A stretch of 44,476 bases of DNA from Acidimicrobiia bacterium. GTDB taxonomy: Bacteria; Actinomycetota; Acidimicrobiia; Spongiisociales; ZC4RG35. The stretch is taken from the NCBI GenBank assembly GCA_025937235.1, contig JAICRU010000017.1, positions 1-44,476 on the forward strand, in the 5' to 3' direction. This document shows, one piece after another, positions 33,193 to 42,113 of the stretch. The position numbers were made by a program, and so were the translations under genes. Numbering within the stretch: the first letter of the stretch is position 1; every line of letters begins with the position of its first letter. The notes beneath the pieces are model-generated. The model searched no databases and had not been told where the DNA came from. It saw only the letters and a list, made by a program, of their open reading frames with translations.

Positions 33193-35736
33193 TCAGCCAA
33201 CCCCTTGGGCGGCGACCACTCCGCGATCGATGGCTCTGAGCGCGGCGATCGTCTCGTCTCGCAGCCCGGGCGCGCTGTCACGCAGTTGTCGCAGAAGGTC
33301 GACCAGCTGGCGAGAGACCCGGACGAAATCACCCGGGGCCATCCCCCGGGTGGTGAGATCGTCGAACTCGACGCCGGCCGCCCATTCGTGGGCCGGGACT
33401 CCGAATCCAGGGTCGGGGCGGCGAGTCGGGCTGAGACGCAGGGCCCGCTCCCGCTCCACCAGGTCCTTCCAGACGATCTCGAGCTCTTCCCAGCGTTCCG
33501 CAAGTGTCGCCGTAGGCCATTCCGCCAGAGAAGTCGTGTCCGACCTGGGCTCGTACACGAACACCGAAGCGAGAGCGACGATCTCGGCCGGCTCGAGGTC
33601 GTGGAAGAGCCCTTGCTCGAGGGCCTCGGCGAGAAGGAGGTCCGATTCGTTGTAGATAGAGCGGAGACGTTGGCCCCTCCCGGTCAGATCCCATCCGGAC
33701 AGGTACCCCATCTCTTCGAGGAGGCTGCGTATCGCGCCGAACTCCTCGACCAGGCCATGACCGGAGCTGCGCCGGATCGCTCGATGCTGCTCGAGCTTCT
33801 TCTTGATGCGCAGAGCGCGCCTCTCCGCGGCGAGGTGACGTGCGGCATCCGGGCAGGAAGCCACCGGATGTTCCACGATCGGATGCTTGCGCACCTCCTT
33901 GCTCGACTCCCGGGGCGGCACCCGCCGCAATGACCGAAGCAGATCCTGGACGTAGCGACGATCCTTCGGCTTGACCGGTAGCGGCACTTCGACCTCTGCC
34001 ACGATCGTTGACCCCTGGATGATGTCTTTGTACCGGATGGTTGAGACGCGTCCGGAGGTGGAGAGCGCCAGATAGCGCGCCCCGCCGTCCTTCCGGGCCA
34101 GGCGCTTGAGAATCAGGTACCTGCCGTCTCTGGAGCCACCGGGGACGTCGACTACCTGCCCGGTGCCGAGCGCTGACGAAATGCGGTCGTCGTGACGTTC
34201 CGGCGTGGATGACTCGATCAGGGTCATGTACTCCTCGACGTCCCCTCGTTCACATCGGGCCGCAGCCTCCTCCTTCTCCAACGTGTGCTCCAAGGCCTCG
34301 ATGGTCGTCTCGGCGGCATGGCGGTCGCCCTCACGCTGGAAGGCGGCAAACGAAGCCTCGAGCAACTCCTCCGCTCGTTCCCGTTCGTAATTGGCGACAA
34401 GGTTCGCTGTCATGTTGTAAGTGGGCCGGAAGCTGGATCGGAGCGGGTGGGCACCGATCGAGGCGATCTCGGTGACCGAGTCGAAGCGCACGAACGGCGA
34501 GTGGAGTACCACGCCGAAGCCCTGGACGTCGATGCCCCTCCGCCCGGCCCGGCCGGTGAGCTGGGTGTAGTCGCCCGGGCGCATCATCTCGTGCGTCTCC
34601 CCGTTGAACTTGGAGAGCGATTCGAGAACCACCGTACGCGCCGGCATGTTTATCCCCAGGGCCAGCGTCTCGGTGGCGAACACCACCCTCAACAGGCCGC
34701 TCTCGAACAACTCCTCCACAGTTTCCTTGAAGGCCGGGACCAGACCGGCGTGATGGGGTGCCACACCGGCTTCGAGCCCTTCGATCCAACGGTCGTAGCC
34801 GAGGACGGTTAGATCCTGTTCCCCGAGATGGCTGGTGCGGGTCTCCGCTATCTCGCGAATCGCCGTGCGCTGGGTCGAGTCGGTGAGCCGTATCCCGGCG
34901 TCGACAAGTCGGTGGGCCGCCGCATCACAGCCGGCGCGGCTGAAGATGAAGAAGATCGCGGGAAGCATTCCCTCCTCGGCCAGGCGCTCGACCGCCTCGG
35001 TCCGGTTGGGGCTCTTGAACCGGCGACGCCGGCCCCGTTCCAGTCCCAGCATGTGCTCGATGCGAGGGTTGGGCCGTCTCCTCCCCTCCCGCTCGACAAA
35101 GGTGGGGAGGAGGTGCAAGGTCTGGGCGCCCATCCGGTCCCTCACCATGTACATCGACTCCAACGGGACCGGTCGGTGGTCGGTGGCAATCAACCGGGTG
35201 GGCCCACGCCTCTCCCCCACCCACGCCGCGAACTCCTCGTTGTTGGAGACGGTCGCCGACAGACACACCAGTTGGAGATGACGCGGGGCGTGGATGATCA
35301 CTTCCTCCCAGACGGCACCGCGGGTGGGGTTCTGCAGGTAGTGAACCTCATCGAGGATCACCAGGCCGACCCGGTCGAGGCGGGTCCCTTCGGCGTAGAT
35401 CATGTTGCGCAGTACCTCTGTGGTCATGACCACGATCTCGGCGTCGCCGTTGATCACGTTGTCACCCGTGAGCAGTCCGACGCGATCGGGCCCGTAGGTG
35501 GAGACGAAGTCGGAGTACTTCTGGTTGGACAAGGCCTTGATCGGCGTCGTGTAGAAGGCACGTTCGCCACTGGTGACGGCGAGATGGATCGCCGCTTCGG
35601 CGACGAGAGTCTTCCCGGCGCCGGTGGGAGCGGTGACCACGACCGACTGCCCTTCAGCGATCGCCTCTCCCGCCTCGACCTGGAAGTCATCGGGGCGAAA
35701 TGGGAGCTGCGACCAGAAGTCCTCCAGTTCTGTCAT
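33193..35736 (-). CDS. helY: DEAD/DExH-box RNA helicase HelY (Mtr4/Ski2-like)
   Basis: An 847-aa superfamily 2 helicase. Motif I is APTGAGKT (36-43), motif Ia is TTPIKALSNQK, motif II is DEVH (129-132), motif III is SAT, motif V is FATETLALGINMPA and motif VI is QLTGRAGRRG. The C-terminal part includes the DSHCT-like helical domain (GAIRSLLEEMGYL, LLLAEALEQGLF, GDFVRVSRQLVDLLRQL). It probably unwinds structured RNA for decay. The start overlaps the tatC stop (ATGA). The tatA-tatC-helY order beside pafBC is the same as in Mycobacterium. Length is shorter than some mycobacterial copies but all domains are present. Confidence 0.95.
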   Translation of the reverse strand: MTELEDFWSQLPFRPDDFQVEAGEAIAEGQSVVVTAPTGAGKTLVAEAAIHLAVTSGERAFYTTPIKALSNQKYSDFVSTYGPDRVGLLTGDNVINGDAEIVVMTTEVLRNMIYAEGTRLDRVGLVILDEVHYLQNPTRGAVWEEVIIHAPRHLQLVCLSATVSNNEEFAAWVGERRGPTRLIATDHRPVPLESMYMVRDRMGAQTLHLLPTFVEREGRRRPNPRIEHMLGLERGRRRRFKSPNRTEAVERLAEEGMLPAIFFIFSRAGCDAAAHRLVDAGIRLTDSTQRTAIREIAETRTSHLGEQDLTVLGYDRWIEGLEAGVAPHHAGLVPAFKETVEELFESGLLRVVFATETLALGINMPARTVVLESLSKFNGETHEMMRPGDYTQLTGRAGRRGIDVQGFGVVLHSPFVRFDSVTEIASIGAHPLRSSFRPTYNMTANLVANYERERAEELLEASFAAFQREGDRHAAETTIEALEHTLEKEEAAARCERGDVEEYMTLIESSTPERHDDRISSALGTGQVVDVPGGSRDGRYLILKRLARKDGGARYLALSTSGRVSTIRYKDIIQGSTIVAEVEVPLPVKPKDRRYVQDLLRSLRRVPPRESSKEVRKHPIVEHPVASCPDAARHLAAERRALRIKKKLEQHRAIRRSSGHGLVEEFGAIRSLLEEMGYLSGWDLTGRGQRLRSIYNESDLLLAEALEQGLFHDLEPAEIVALASVFVYEPRSDTTSLAEWPTATLAERWEELEIVWKDLVERERALRLSPTRRPDPGFGVPAHEWAAGVEFDDLTTRGMAPGDFVRVSRQLVDLLRQLRDSAPGLRDETIAALRAIDRGVVAAQGVG

Positions 35737-36446
35737 TTCCTGAGGATGAGCCTCACCAGCCAGTAGGTGACCTCATACATCAGGTACAGGGGCACCGACA
35801 GCACCATCAGGCTGAAGGCGTCCCCACTGGGCGTGATCACGGCCGCGCCGATCACGATGACGAGTACGGCCCATCTCCTGCCACGAGCCAGTTGTCGGGA
35901 TGAGATGACGCCTGCCGCAGCCGCGGCGAAGAGGAATACCGGAAAGAGAAAGGCCAGGCCGAAGGCGATAAGGAATCGGAGGGTGAACGAGTAGTAATCG
36001 CCGAGACGTAAATTGGACTCGACATCGGGGAAGATTTCGAGGAGAAACTCGAGGCCTCGTGGCAGGGTCACATATCCGAACACGACACCACCCACGAAGA
36101 GCACGACCAACGAGCCGACGACGGGAAGCGCCCAGTTCCGCTCCCTCTTGGTGAGGGCAGGCTGAATGAAGGCCCAGATCTGATAGAGGACGACGGGGCT
36201 GGCCAAGATGATCCCACCGAACAACGCGATCCGCATCAGGACGCCCCATTGCTCGGTCGGGTTCAGGGTCTGCAGATCGTTGCTCGGTGCCGCGGCGCGG
36301 AATGGCGCTTCGAGGATCATCCGCAGCTGATCGTGGAATGCCAGGGCCACCACGCCACCGACGACGATGGCGATGAAGACCCTGACGAGCCTCCAACGCA
36401 ACTCCTCCAGATGGGCGAGGATGGATTGCGGTTTGTCCTCGATCAC
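35733..36446 (-). CDS. tatC: Sec-independent protein translocase TatC
   Basis: A 237-aa polytopic protein that recognises twin-arginine signal peptides. The cytoplasmic N-terminus has the conserved AHLEELRWRLVRV, and about six transmembrane segments follow. The periplasmic loop after the first span includes NPTEQW, and ASPVVLYQIWAFIQPALTKRE is the well-conserved second/third span region. GTG 36446 is chosen because it overlaps the tatA stop (GTGA) and begins the conserved part; the upstream open frame to 36545 is Arg/Pro-rich shadow sequence. It is coupled to helY by ATGA. Confidence 0.95.
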   Translation of the reverse strand: MIEDKPQSILAHLEELRWRLVRVFIAIVVGGVVALAFHDQLRMILEAPFRAAAPSNDLQTLNPTEQWGVLMRIALFGGIILASPVVLYQIWAFIQPALTKRERNWALPVVGSLVVLFVGGVVFGYVTLPRGLEFLLEIFPDVESNLRLGDYYSFTLRFLIAFGLAFLFPVFLFAAAAAGVISSRQLARGRRWAVLVIVIGAAVITPSGDAFSLMVLSVPLYLMYEVTYWLVRLILRK

Positions 36447-36808
36447 CCTGGCGGGCCTTCGTCGGCCGCCCTCTTCTCGATCTCCTCGAGGTCGGCCATG
36501 GCATCGGCCGGGGTCGGGCCCGAGATGGGCTTGGGGCCCTTCCAATCCAGCTTGGTGACGCCGGCCTCATCGATGCCTTTGCGAAGCTCCTCCGAGGTCT
36601 TCTTGAGTTCGTCGAAAGGCGCCTTCAGGTCCTCCCCGGCTTCCTTGATGTCCGTCACCTCCGCCTCGAGCCCTCGTCTCAGGTCACGGGCCGCCGACCT
36701 CAGCTCGGCAGTCCGCTCCCCCAGCTTGCGGGCCAGCTCGGGCAGCCGCTTCGGCCCCAGTACAACCAGGGCCAGCAGGGCGATGATCAGGATCTCACCG
36801 GGCTGCAT
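36443..36808 (-). CDS. tatA: Sec-independent protein translocase TatA/TatB-family subunit
   Basis: A 121-aa protein with a single N-terminal transmembrane helix (about 4-17), the hinge LGPKRLPE (17-24) and an amphipathic helix, followed by a long charged helical tail. That tail is longer than usual for TatA and TatB-like in composition (DLKAPFDELKKTSEELRKG), so TatB is possible. No second tatA/B gene is present here. ATG 36808 follows a strong terminator and has TAACCT nine bases upstream, which suggests that the tatA-tatC-helY unit has its own promoter. Confidence 0.9.
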   Translation of the reverse strand: MQPGEILIIALLALVVLGPKRLPELARKLGERTAELRSAARDLRRGLEAEVTDIKEAGEDLKAPFDELKKTSEELRKGIDEAGVTKLDWKGPKPISGPTPADAMADLEEIEKRAADEGPPG

Positions 36809-36817
36809 CTCGGGTGA

Positions 36818-36823
36818 AGGTTA
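36818..36823 (-). promoter_or_regulatory. candidate -10 element (TAACCT) of the tatA-tatC-helY unit
   Basis: TAACCT, nine bases, then ATG 36808. It lies just downstream of the terminator at 36856-36888, as expected for a new transcription unit. Confidence 0.4.
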
Positions 36824-36855
36824 CCGGCTACGCCGTGCTCGGTACGTGTCACGGA

Positions 36856-36888
36856 AAAGGGTGGCGATCTGGAGGATCGCCACCCTTT
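36856..36888 (-). terminator. strong rho-independent-like terminator after the paf/zinc-ribbon genes
   Basis: A 14-pair perfect stem (36856-36869 with 36875-36888) around a five-base loop. Reading on the minus strand the stem ends in AAAGGG/CCCTTT and is followed by a short TT, so the T-tract is only about four or five long. It separates the zinc-ribbon gene (ends 36942) from tatA. It is the most stable hairpin I see in the window. Confidence 0.8.
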
Positions 36889-36941
36889 GGTGTGTCGAGG
36901 GCACCCTGCCCATGGTGCCCATCGAAGAGATCCAGGTCCTG

Positions 36942-37232
36942 TCAGCCGGCCAGCAGGCGAAACGGATCCGATTCCGCCTCTAGGGCGACGACGAACGCCT
37001 CGATCTCGCTCTCGGTGATCGGATCAGGGTTGACGACCTCGAAGGCCACCCCCGTTGCCAACAAGACACTCACGACCCGTGAGTTGGCCGGCCGGCGCTG
37101 TGGTTCGGTGCAGGTCGGGCACTTGAAGCGGTAGTCACCCTCCCGGCCACCGGGGCGCAGCTCCAGGGCAACGTCATCCGGGGTGAGATGGATGTCACCG
37201 CATCGGGCGCAAGTTGTCTTGATGGTGGTCAT
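36942..37232 (-). CDS. small zinc-ribbon protein downstream of pafC
   Basis: A 96-aa protein with two CxxC knuckles, C8-C11 (TTCARCGDI) and C38-C41 (FKCPTCTEP), spaced as in a zinc ribbon. A helical C-terminal part follows (VVSVLLATGVAFEVV and ITESEIEAFVVALEAE). Between the knuckles lies DIHLTPDDVALEL. I recognise no named family, though similar small zinc proteins occur in actinobacteria. ATG 37232 is chosen because it begins the ribbon; ATG 37253 would add seven residues. It lies 70 bases after pafC and before the strong terminator, so it may be the last gene of the paf transcript. A role in the PafBC stress response or in pupylation is only suggested by position. Confidence 0.75.
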   Translation of the reverse strand: MTTIKTTCARCGDIHLTPDDVALELRPGGREGDYRFKCPTCTEPQRRPANSRVVSVLLATGVAFEVVNPDPITESEIEAFVVALEAESDPFRLLAG

Positions 37233-37302
37233 CCCTGGTCTCCGGTCTCCCATTACAAGATGGGTGATCGGCATCGGAGGCGCGAATCTGTAGCGCGCCG
37301 GC

Positions 37303-38247
37303 CTAGGTCGGACGGCCCGTTCCGTAGCGGTCTCTGAGCGCACCGGCGATGGCAGTGACACGGGCCTTGACCTCCTCACCATCGAGGAGGCGTGCCTGGT
37401 CACCGAGACGGAGCAGGAGACGTGCCGGAATCTCCGCATCGGGGGACGAAAAGCGGATCTCCGTGCCATTCTTCGTCTCCTTCACCACATCGACCGGGTA
37501 ATAGTCGAGAACCCATCTCGCCGACTGTTCGAGGCGGATCCTGGCCACGACATCCTCTTCGGACGGGGTATAGGCGATCTCCGGCTCGGTTGGCGTCTGG
37601 GGACGCTGAAACGGTTGATCGAGTGCCTCCAGATCACGTATCCGATCGACCCTGAATACGCGCTCCGCTCCGACCAGCCGGCAGAAACCCTGGACATACC
37701 AGTTGCCCAGCGTGCTCACGACTGCCCAGGGCTCGATCTCGCGCACCGTCTCGGTCTCCCTTCCTAGTGAGCGATATGTGATCCTGACCACTCGTTGTTC
37801 GGCAGCGGCGGATTTCAGGGTCGCCAGGTTCTCGGAGTCCCCGGACACATCGACGTCGATTGCCGACCCAGCATCGGGAAGGAGCGCCTCGGTCAGCTTG
37901 TCCACAGCCGTCCTCAGGTCGGGGGATCCCTGACCCGAGCCGATGATGGCCATGCCGGCAGCCATCAGCCCCAGGGCTTCGATTGGCGTCAATCGTGGCG
38001 CCTTGGCGAAGTAATCGGCCGCATCGATGATCACTTCGTCGCCGTCGATGTACGCCTCCATGAGGTCGCCGGGGGTGTAACCGGGCATCCCACAGAAGAA
38101 CACCGTGTTGAGATCGCGGGTCAGCTCCTCTTCGGTGTAGTCGAACCGATCCATGATCTCCGAGACCTTGGCCCCGTCCTTGGCGAGCACGTAGGGGATG
38201 AGGGCCAGAATCCGGGAGAGACGGCCTGCGGTGCGGTCGCTGCTCAT
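37303..38247 (-). CDS. pafC: WYL-domain transcription activator subunit PafC
   Basis: A 314-aa protein with an N-terminal winged helix-turn-helix (about 5-55: RLSRILALIPYVLAKDGAKV onward). The WYL domain contains ITYRSLG, EPWAVVSTLGNWYVQGFCR and FRVDRIRDLE, and a WCX-type C-terminal region follows. With PafB it forms the activator of the LexA-independent DNA-damage response known in mycobacteria. The start overlaps the pafB stop (ATGA), consistent with a stoichiometric heterodimer. In some actinobacteria pafB and pafC are fused; here they are separate. Confidence 0.93.
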   Translation of the reverse strand: MSSDRTAGRLSRILALIPYVLAKDGAKVSEIMDRFDYTEEELTRDLNTVFFCGMPGYTPGDLMEAYIDGDEVIIDAADYFAKAPRLTPIEALGLMAAGMAIIGSGQGSPDLRTAVDKLTEALLPDAGSAIDVDVSGDSENLATLKSAAAEQRVVRITYRSLGRETETVREIEPWAVVSTLGNWYVQGFCRLVGAERVFRVDRIRDLEALDQPFQRPQTPTEPEIAYTPSEEDVVARIRLEQSARWVLDYYPVDVVKETKNGTEIRFSSPDAEIPARLLLRLGDQARLLDGEEVKARVTAIAGALRDRYGTGRPT

Positions 38248-39167
38248 GTCAGCCCGTTCACCGCAGCCTCGACCCGATCGAGCACTGCATCACGCAGTTC
38301 GGCCGGCGCCAGGACCTCCGCATCCGGGCCAAAGCCGAGGATCCAGCCGATGAAGGCATCTCGATTGGCGACCTTCAGCTCTACATCCAACGGTCCGGTG
38401 GGCGGCGGTTCCACGTCGAGGGTGCGGGCGGCCCACCACGCCAGCGCTTCGTCGAATCGCACCGAGGCGGTGATGACCTCGTCCGAACCCGCCTCCCAGG
38501 GGTTGGTGCTCATGGCCCGCTTCACCTGGAAGCGCTTGGGTCTTTGGAACACCTCGGCATCCTTGCCGACCTCGAGGTCGGTGATTCGGTCGACCCGGTA
38601 CACCCGCTCCCCCGCTCCGCTGCGCCCCACCAGGTACCAATGGCCCCTCCGATGCGCCATCCCGTAGGGCTCGACGGTCCGGCCCACCTCTGCATAGTCG
38701 AATTCGACCCTGCGTCGCTCCGTCACGGCCAGAAACAAGTCACCCAGGACGGATGCTTCTGCGCCGAGATCGGCACCGAGCGGCTCGATCCCGGTCCCGC
38801 GTTCGACACCACCGAGCTTGAGGAGGCCGCCCAGCCCGGCGTTGGCTCCACCGAGACGGACCATTCGCGCCGCCACCGAGAGCGCCACTCGCTCCCCTTC
38901 GGTCAGACCGGGATCGGGCAGGGCGTACTTGGTCGGGTCGACGGTGTAGCCGAAATCGATCTCCCAGGTGTCCAGCGCCTTCATCTCGAGTGGTACCCCA
39001 AGACGCTTGAGGAGGTCCTTGTCCCGCTCGAACATCCGGTGAAATGCCTCGTCGCTCTCCTGTCCGTAGCCGGCAACGGTGTGCCGAATATCGGCAGCGG
39101 TCGCCGGCTCCGGTGATGCGAGAAGGTAGATGAGGAGGTTGATGACCCTCTCGACGACGTTCTGCAT
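38244..39167 (-). CDS. pafB: WYL-domain transcription activator subunit PafB
   Basis: A 307-aa paralogue of PafC. It has an N-terminal winged helix (VVERVINLLIYLLASPEPAT onward), a WYL domain with VEFDYAEVG, EPYGMAHRRGHWYLVGR and YRVDRITDLE, and a WCX-like C-terminus. ATG 39167 begins the conserved domain; GTG 39170 is one codon upstream. The open frame beyond, to 39341, overlaps pafA in shadow. It is separated from pafA by 68 bases that hold an inverted repeat, so pafBC may have their own control rather than being only read through from pafA. Confidence 0.93.
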   Translation of the reverse strand: MQNVVERVINLLIYLLASPEPATAADIRHTVAGYGQESDEAFHRMFERDKDLLKRLGVPLEMKALDTWEIDFGYTVDPTKYALPDPGLTEGERVALSVAARMVRLGGANAGLGGLLKLGGVERGTGIEPLGADLGAEASVLGDLFLAVTERRRVEFDYAEVGRTVEPYGMAHRRGHWYLVGRSGAGERVYRVDRITDLEVGKDAEVFQRPKRFQVKRAMSTNPWEAGSDEVITASVRFDEALAWWAARTLDVEPPPTGPLDVELKVANRDAFIGWILGFGPDAEVLAPAELRDAVLDRVEAAVNGLT

Positions 39168-39183
39168 CACCCGATTGTTGCGA

Positions 39184-39228
39184 AATTGGGAGCTACAGGA
39201 CCGTATATGACGCCTCTGCGTCCCAATT
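39184..39228. promoter_or_regulatory. inverted repeat in the pafA-pafB gap
   Basis: AATTGGGA (39184-39191) and TCCCAATT (39221-39228) are perfect inverted arms. Between them GACGC-CTCT-GCGTC (39209-39222) forms a second, nested palindrome, and the AT-rich CATATA lies at 39202-39208 on the minus strand. It fits a regulator binding site or a structured leader upstream of pafB. Confidence 0.5.
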
Positions 39229-39235
39229 ACGAGGT

Positions 39236-40591
39236 CTAGAGGCTCTCGATCAGCTTCTCGACCCGTTCGTCGTGGGCCTTGAAGGGGTCCTTGCACATGA
39301 CGGTGCGCTGAGCCTGGTCGTTGAGCTTGAGATGGACCCAATCGACCGTGAAATCCCTCTTCCTGGCCTTGGCCGCCTTGATGAAGGCACCACGGAGCCG
39401 GGCTCGAGTTGTCTGCGGAGGTTGCCTCACCGCCAGCGCCACCTTCTCGTCGGTCACCACACGGTCGACCAGGCCTTTGGCCTCGAGCAAGTAGTAGAGC
39501 CCCCTCTTCCGGTCCACGTCGTGGTAGCTGAGGTCCATCATCGACATGCGGGGATCGGACATGGACATCCCCCGCCGGTCGGCGTAGCGCTCGAGAAGAC
39601 GGTGCTTGATCACCCAGTCGACCTCACGATCCAGGGTCATCGGGTCTTTCTCGAGACCGGTGAGGAGGTGCTCCCAACGGTCGATGGCTCCCTGCACCTC
39701 GGGTGGGAACCCGGGGCTGCGGGCGAACCTCATCGCCCGATCCAGGTACTCCCATTGGATGTCGAGGGCCGACAGCTCGCGCCCGTTGGCCAGCTTGATC
39801 TTGCGCCGGCAGGTGACGTCGTGTGACACCTCACGTATCGCCCTTATCGGATTCTCCAGGGACAGGTCGCGGAACACGACATCGCGCTCGATCATCTGAA
39901 GCAGGGCGACCATGGTCCCCACCTTCACGAAGGTCGCGTACTCGGACATGTTCGAGTCGCCGGCGATCACGTGGAGCCGGCGGTAACGCTCGGCGTCGGC
40001 ATGGGGCTCGTCCCTGGTGTTGATGATGGGACGGGAGCGGGTCGTGGCGGACGAGACGCCCTCCCAGATGTGATCGGCTCGCTGCGCGATCGAGTAGGCG
40101 GTGCCCCGTGGGGTCTGGGTCAGCTTCCCGGCACCCAGGAAGATCTGTCTCGTCACCAGGAATGGTATGAGGACGTCCACGGTGCGGTGGAAGTCCTTGT
40201 GCCGGCTGACCAGGTAGTTCTCGTGGCAACCGTACGAGTTGCCGGCACTGTCGGTGTTGTTCTTGAAGACGTAGATCTCCCCTCTGATGCCCTCTTCTTC
40301 GAGTCGCTCCTCTGCACCCCGCACCAGCCCTTCCAGAATCCGCTCCCCTGCCTTGTCGTGGGCGACGACGTCTTCCAGGTTGTCGCACTCCGGGGTGGCG
40401 AACTCGGGGTGAGAGCCGACGTCCAGATAGAGACGTGCACCGTTCTCGAGGAATACGTTGGACGATCGCCCCCAGGACACCACCCGGCGGAACAGATAAC
40501 GGGCGACCTCGTCCGGGCTGAGCCGCCGTTGCCCCCGCAGGGTGCAGGTGACCCCGTATTCGTTCTCGAGCCCGAAGATCCGGCGGTCCAT
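39236..40591 (-). CDS. pafA: Pup-protein ligase
   Basis: A 451-aa carboxylate-amine ligase that joins the C-terminal glutamate of Pup to substrate lysines using ATP. The N-terminal FGLENEYG holds the metal ligand E9, and [17 protein letters not shown] holds the catalytic base D57. [28 protein letters not shown] and [15 protein letters not shown] are shared with Dop, but the longer Dop loop is absent, which separates the two paralogues. The small C-terminal domain ([20 protein letters not shown]) binds Pup. It lies 65 bases after prcA; TAGCCT six bases before ATG suggests a leaderless start. Confidence 0.97.
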   Translation of the reverse strand: MDRRIFGLENEYGVTCTLRGQRRLSPDEVARYLFRRVVSWGRSSNVFLENGARLYLDVGSHPEFATPECDNLEDVVAHDKAGERILEGLVRGAEERLEEEGIRGEIYVFKNNTDSAGNSYGCHENYLVSRHKDFHRTVDVLIPFLVTRQIFLGAGKLTQTPRGTAYSIAQRADHIWEGVSSATTRSRPIINTRDEPHADAERYRRLHVIAGDSNMSEYATFVKVGTMVALLQMIERDVVFRDLSLENPIRAIREVSHDVTCRRKIKLANGRELSALDIQWEYLDRAMRFARSPGFPPEVQGAIDRWEHLLTGLEKDPMTLDREVDWVIKHRLLERYADRRGMSMSDPRMSMMDLSYHDVDRKRGLYYLLEAKGLVDRVVTDEKVALAVRQPPQTTRARLRGAFIKAAKARKRDFTVDWVHLKLNDQAQRTVMCKDPFKAHDERVEKLIESL

Positions 40592-40597
40592 GAGGGC

Positions 40598-40603
40598 AGG
40601 CTA
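40598..40603 (-). promoter_or_regulatory. candidate leaderless -10 element (TAGCCT) of pafA
   Basis: TAGCCT, six bases, then ATG 40591, in the 65-base prcA-pafA gap and with no Shine-Dalgarno site. Confidence 0.45.
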
Positions 40604-40656
40604 TCCGCGCCCGAGGGGTGTGGTGAGAGTTTCTGTCTTGGCGGTAGCCAGACCCG

Positions 40657-41325
40657 TCAGCGTGGGGGCAACTCGCTACCCGTCAGCCTGCGGAACGCCC
40701 GGCGGCCGTTGGCATAGTCCAGCACGGCGGCCTCCCAACCTTCGATCTCCCGGCCCTCGGCCCGCCGGAATGCCTCGGCCCCCACCTCGAGGGCTCGCTG
40801 CAGGCTGAGATCCTCCTCCCACAGCTCCTGGAGGGCTTCAATCAACTCGTCCGCCTTGCCGCCGATGGCCAGGAATTTGCGCTCGTCGTAAAGCGTGCCG
40901 TCGTAGGTGACCCGGAACAGGCGGTGCTCGTCGCCTTGCTCGCTGATCTCCACGATGAGGACCTCGACCTCGAATGGCTTCGGCTCCCGGGTGAAGATCA
41001 CACCGAGGGTCTGGGAGAAGGCGGTGGCGAGGCCCATGGCGGTCACGTCCTCGCGCGAGTAGAGGTAACCCATCAGGTCGGCTTGGCGGATGCCGGCCTT
41101 CCTCAAGGTCTCGAACTCGTTGTACCGGCCCACGCCGGCGAAGGCGATCCGGTCGTAGACCTCGCTTATCTTGTGGAGGGCAGTCGAGGGGTTCTCGGCC
41201 AGGAGGAGAACGCCTCCGGCGTAGTCGACTGCGATGAGCGATCGGCCCCGGGCGATCCCCTTGCGAGCGAACTCGGCCTTGTCACGAACCTGTTGCTCGG
41301 GCGGGACGTAGATAGGGAACGTCAT
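40657..41325 (-). CDS. prcA: proteasome subunit alpha
   Basis: A 222-aa non-catalytic ring subunit of the 20S proteasome. The N-terminal YVPPEQQVRDKAEFARKGIA forms helix H0 and the gating segment, and RSLIAVDYAGGVLLLAENPS is the first sandwich strand pair. The conserved RYNEFETLRKAGIRQADLMG and TREPKPFEVEVLIVEI follow. No N-terminal threonine is exposed, as expected. The C-terminus is slightly short, ending ELPPR. The start overlaps the prcB stop (ATGA), giving the usual beta-then-alpha gene order. Confidence 0.96.
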   Translation of the reverse strand: MTFPIYVPPEQQVRDKAEFARKGIARGRSLIAVDYAGGVLLLAENPSTALHKISEVYDRIAFAGVGRYNEFETLRKAGIRQADLMGYLYSREDVTAMGLATAFSQTLGVIFTREPKPFEVEVLIVEISEQGDEHRLFRVTYDGTLYDERKFLAIGGKADELIEALQELWEEDLSLQRALEVGAEAFRRAEGREIEGWEAAVLDYANGRRAFRRLTGSELPPR

Positions 41326-42113
41326 CGGATCTGGTCCACCGCCTCTTCGGCCAGCGGGGCCACGACAGCATCGGGCAACTCCTCCACCCCTGCCGCCGAG
41401 ATGCGGAGAACGGTCGGGTAGATGCCCCGCCTCAGGTCTGGCCCGCCGGTGGCGGTGTCTTCCTGAGATGCGGCTACGAGCGCCTTGACCGCGATGTCGA
41501 ACGCCTCGTCATCGGTCATGTCCTCGCGATAGGTCGTCCTCAGATAGGCCTTGGCAAGCCTCGAGCCCGAGCCGGTGCTGCCGAAGTCGACTTCCTCGTA
41601 TCGACCGCCGACTGCGTCGTAGCTGTACAGCCGTCCTCGTTCCTCCCGCTCGTCAAAGCCGGCAAACAGAGGGACGACGACCAGGCCCTGGAATGCCATC
41701 GGGAGTTGGCCCCTGACCAGCCGGGCCAGAAAGGAGGCCTGACCCTCCAGCGAGAGACGCACTCCTTCGATCTTCTCGTAGTGCTCCAGCTCGACCTGGA
41801 ACAGCCGCACCATCTCGATGGCCAGCCCGGCCGTGCCGGCGATTGCAACGGCGGAGTACCGGTCGGCGGGAAACACCTTGCGGATGCGCCGGTGGGCGAC
41901 CAGGTGCCCTTCGGTGGCCCGGCGGTCGCCGGCCATGACCACGCCATCCAAATACCGAAGGGCGAGGACCGTGGTCCCCTCAGGAGCCGACGGTGGCCTC
42001 TCCCCGGGCGGGATGTTCAGAACCGGCTTGGCGCCGAGAGAGTCGAGCAGGTCTGTGAAGGAGGATCCGGGGCTCGGCACGTCCATCGGCAAAGGGCCAA
42101 TGGGTCCGATCAC
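41322..42113 (-). CDS. prcB: proteasome subunit beta, with propeptide
   Basis: A 263-aa catalytic subunit. The propeptide is removed between G46 and T47, exposing the nucleophile T47 (EG|TTVLALRY). D63 and K79 fit catalytic positions 17 and 33 of the mature chain. The propeptide contains SSFTDLL, like mycobacterial PrcB, and assists assembly. ADRYSAVAIAGTAGLAIEMV and FGSTGSGSRLAK are mature-chain hallmarks. The start is GTG overlapping the pup stop (GTGA), and the stop is coupled to prcA, so pup-prcB-prcA are translated together. Confidence 0.96.
   Translation of the reverse strand: MIGPIGPLPMDVPSPGSSFTDLLDSLGAKPVLNIPPGERPPSAPEGTTVLALRYLDGVVMAGDRRATEGHLVAHRRIRKVFPADRYSAVAIAGTAGLAIEMVRLFQVELEHYEKIEGVRLSLEGQASFLARLVRGQLPMAFQGLVVVPLFAGFDEREERGRLYSYDAVGGRYEEVDFGSTGSGSRLAKAYLRTTYREDMTDDEAFDIAVKALVAASQEDTATGGPDLRRGIYPTVLRISAAGVEELPDAVVAPLAEEAVDQIR

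Noticed and set aside
38244-39341. pafB starting at 39341
   Set aside because: The first 58 residues overlap the end of pafA and the inverted-repeat gap and show no homology; the winged helix begins at ATG 39167.
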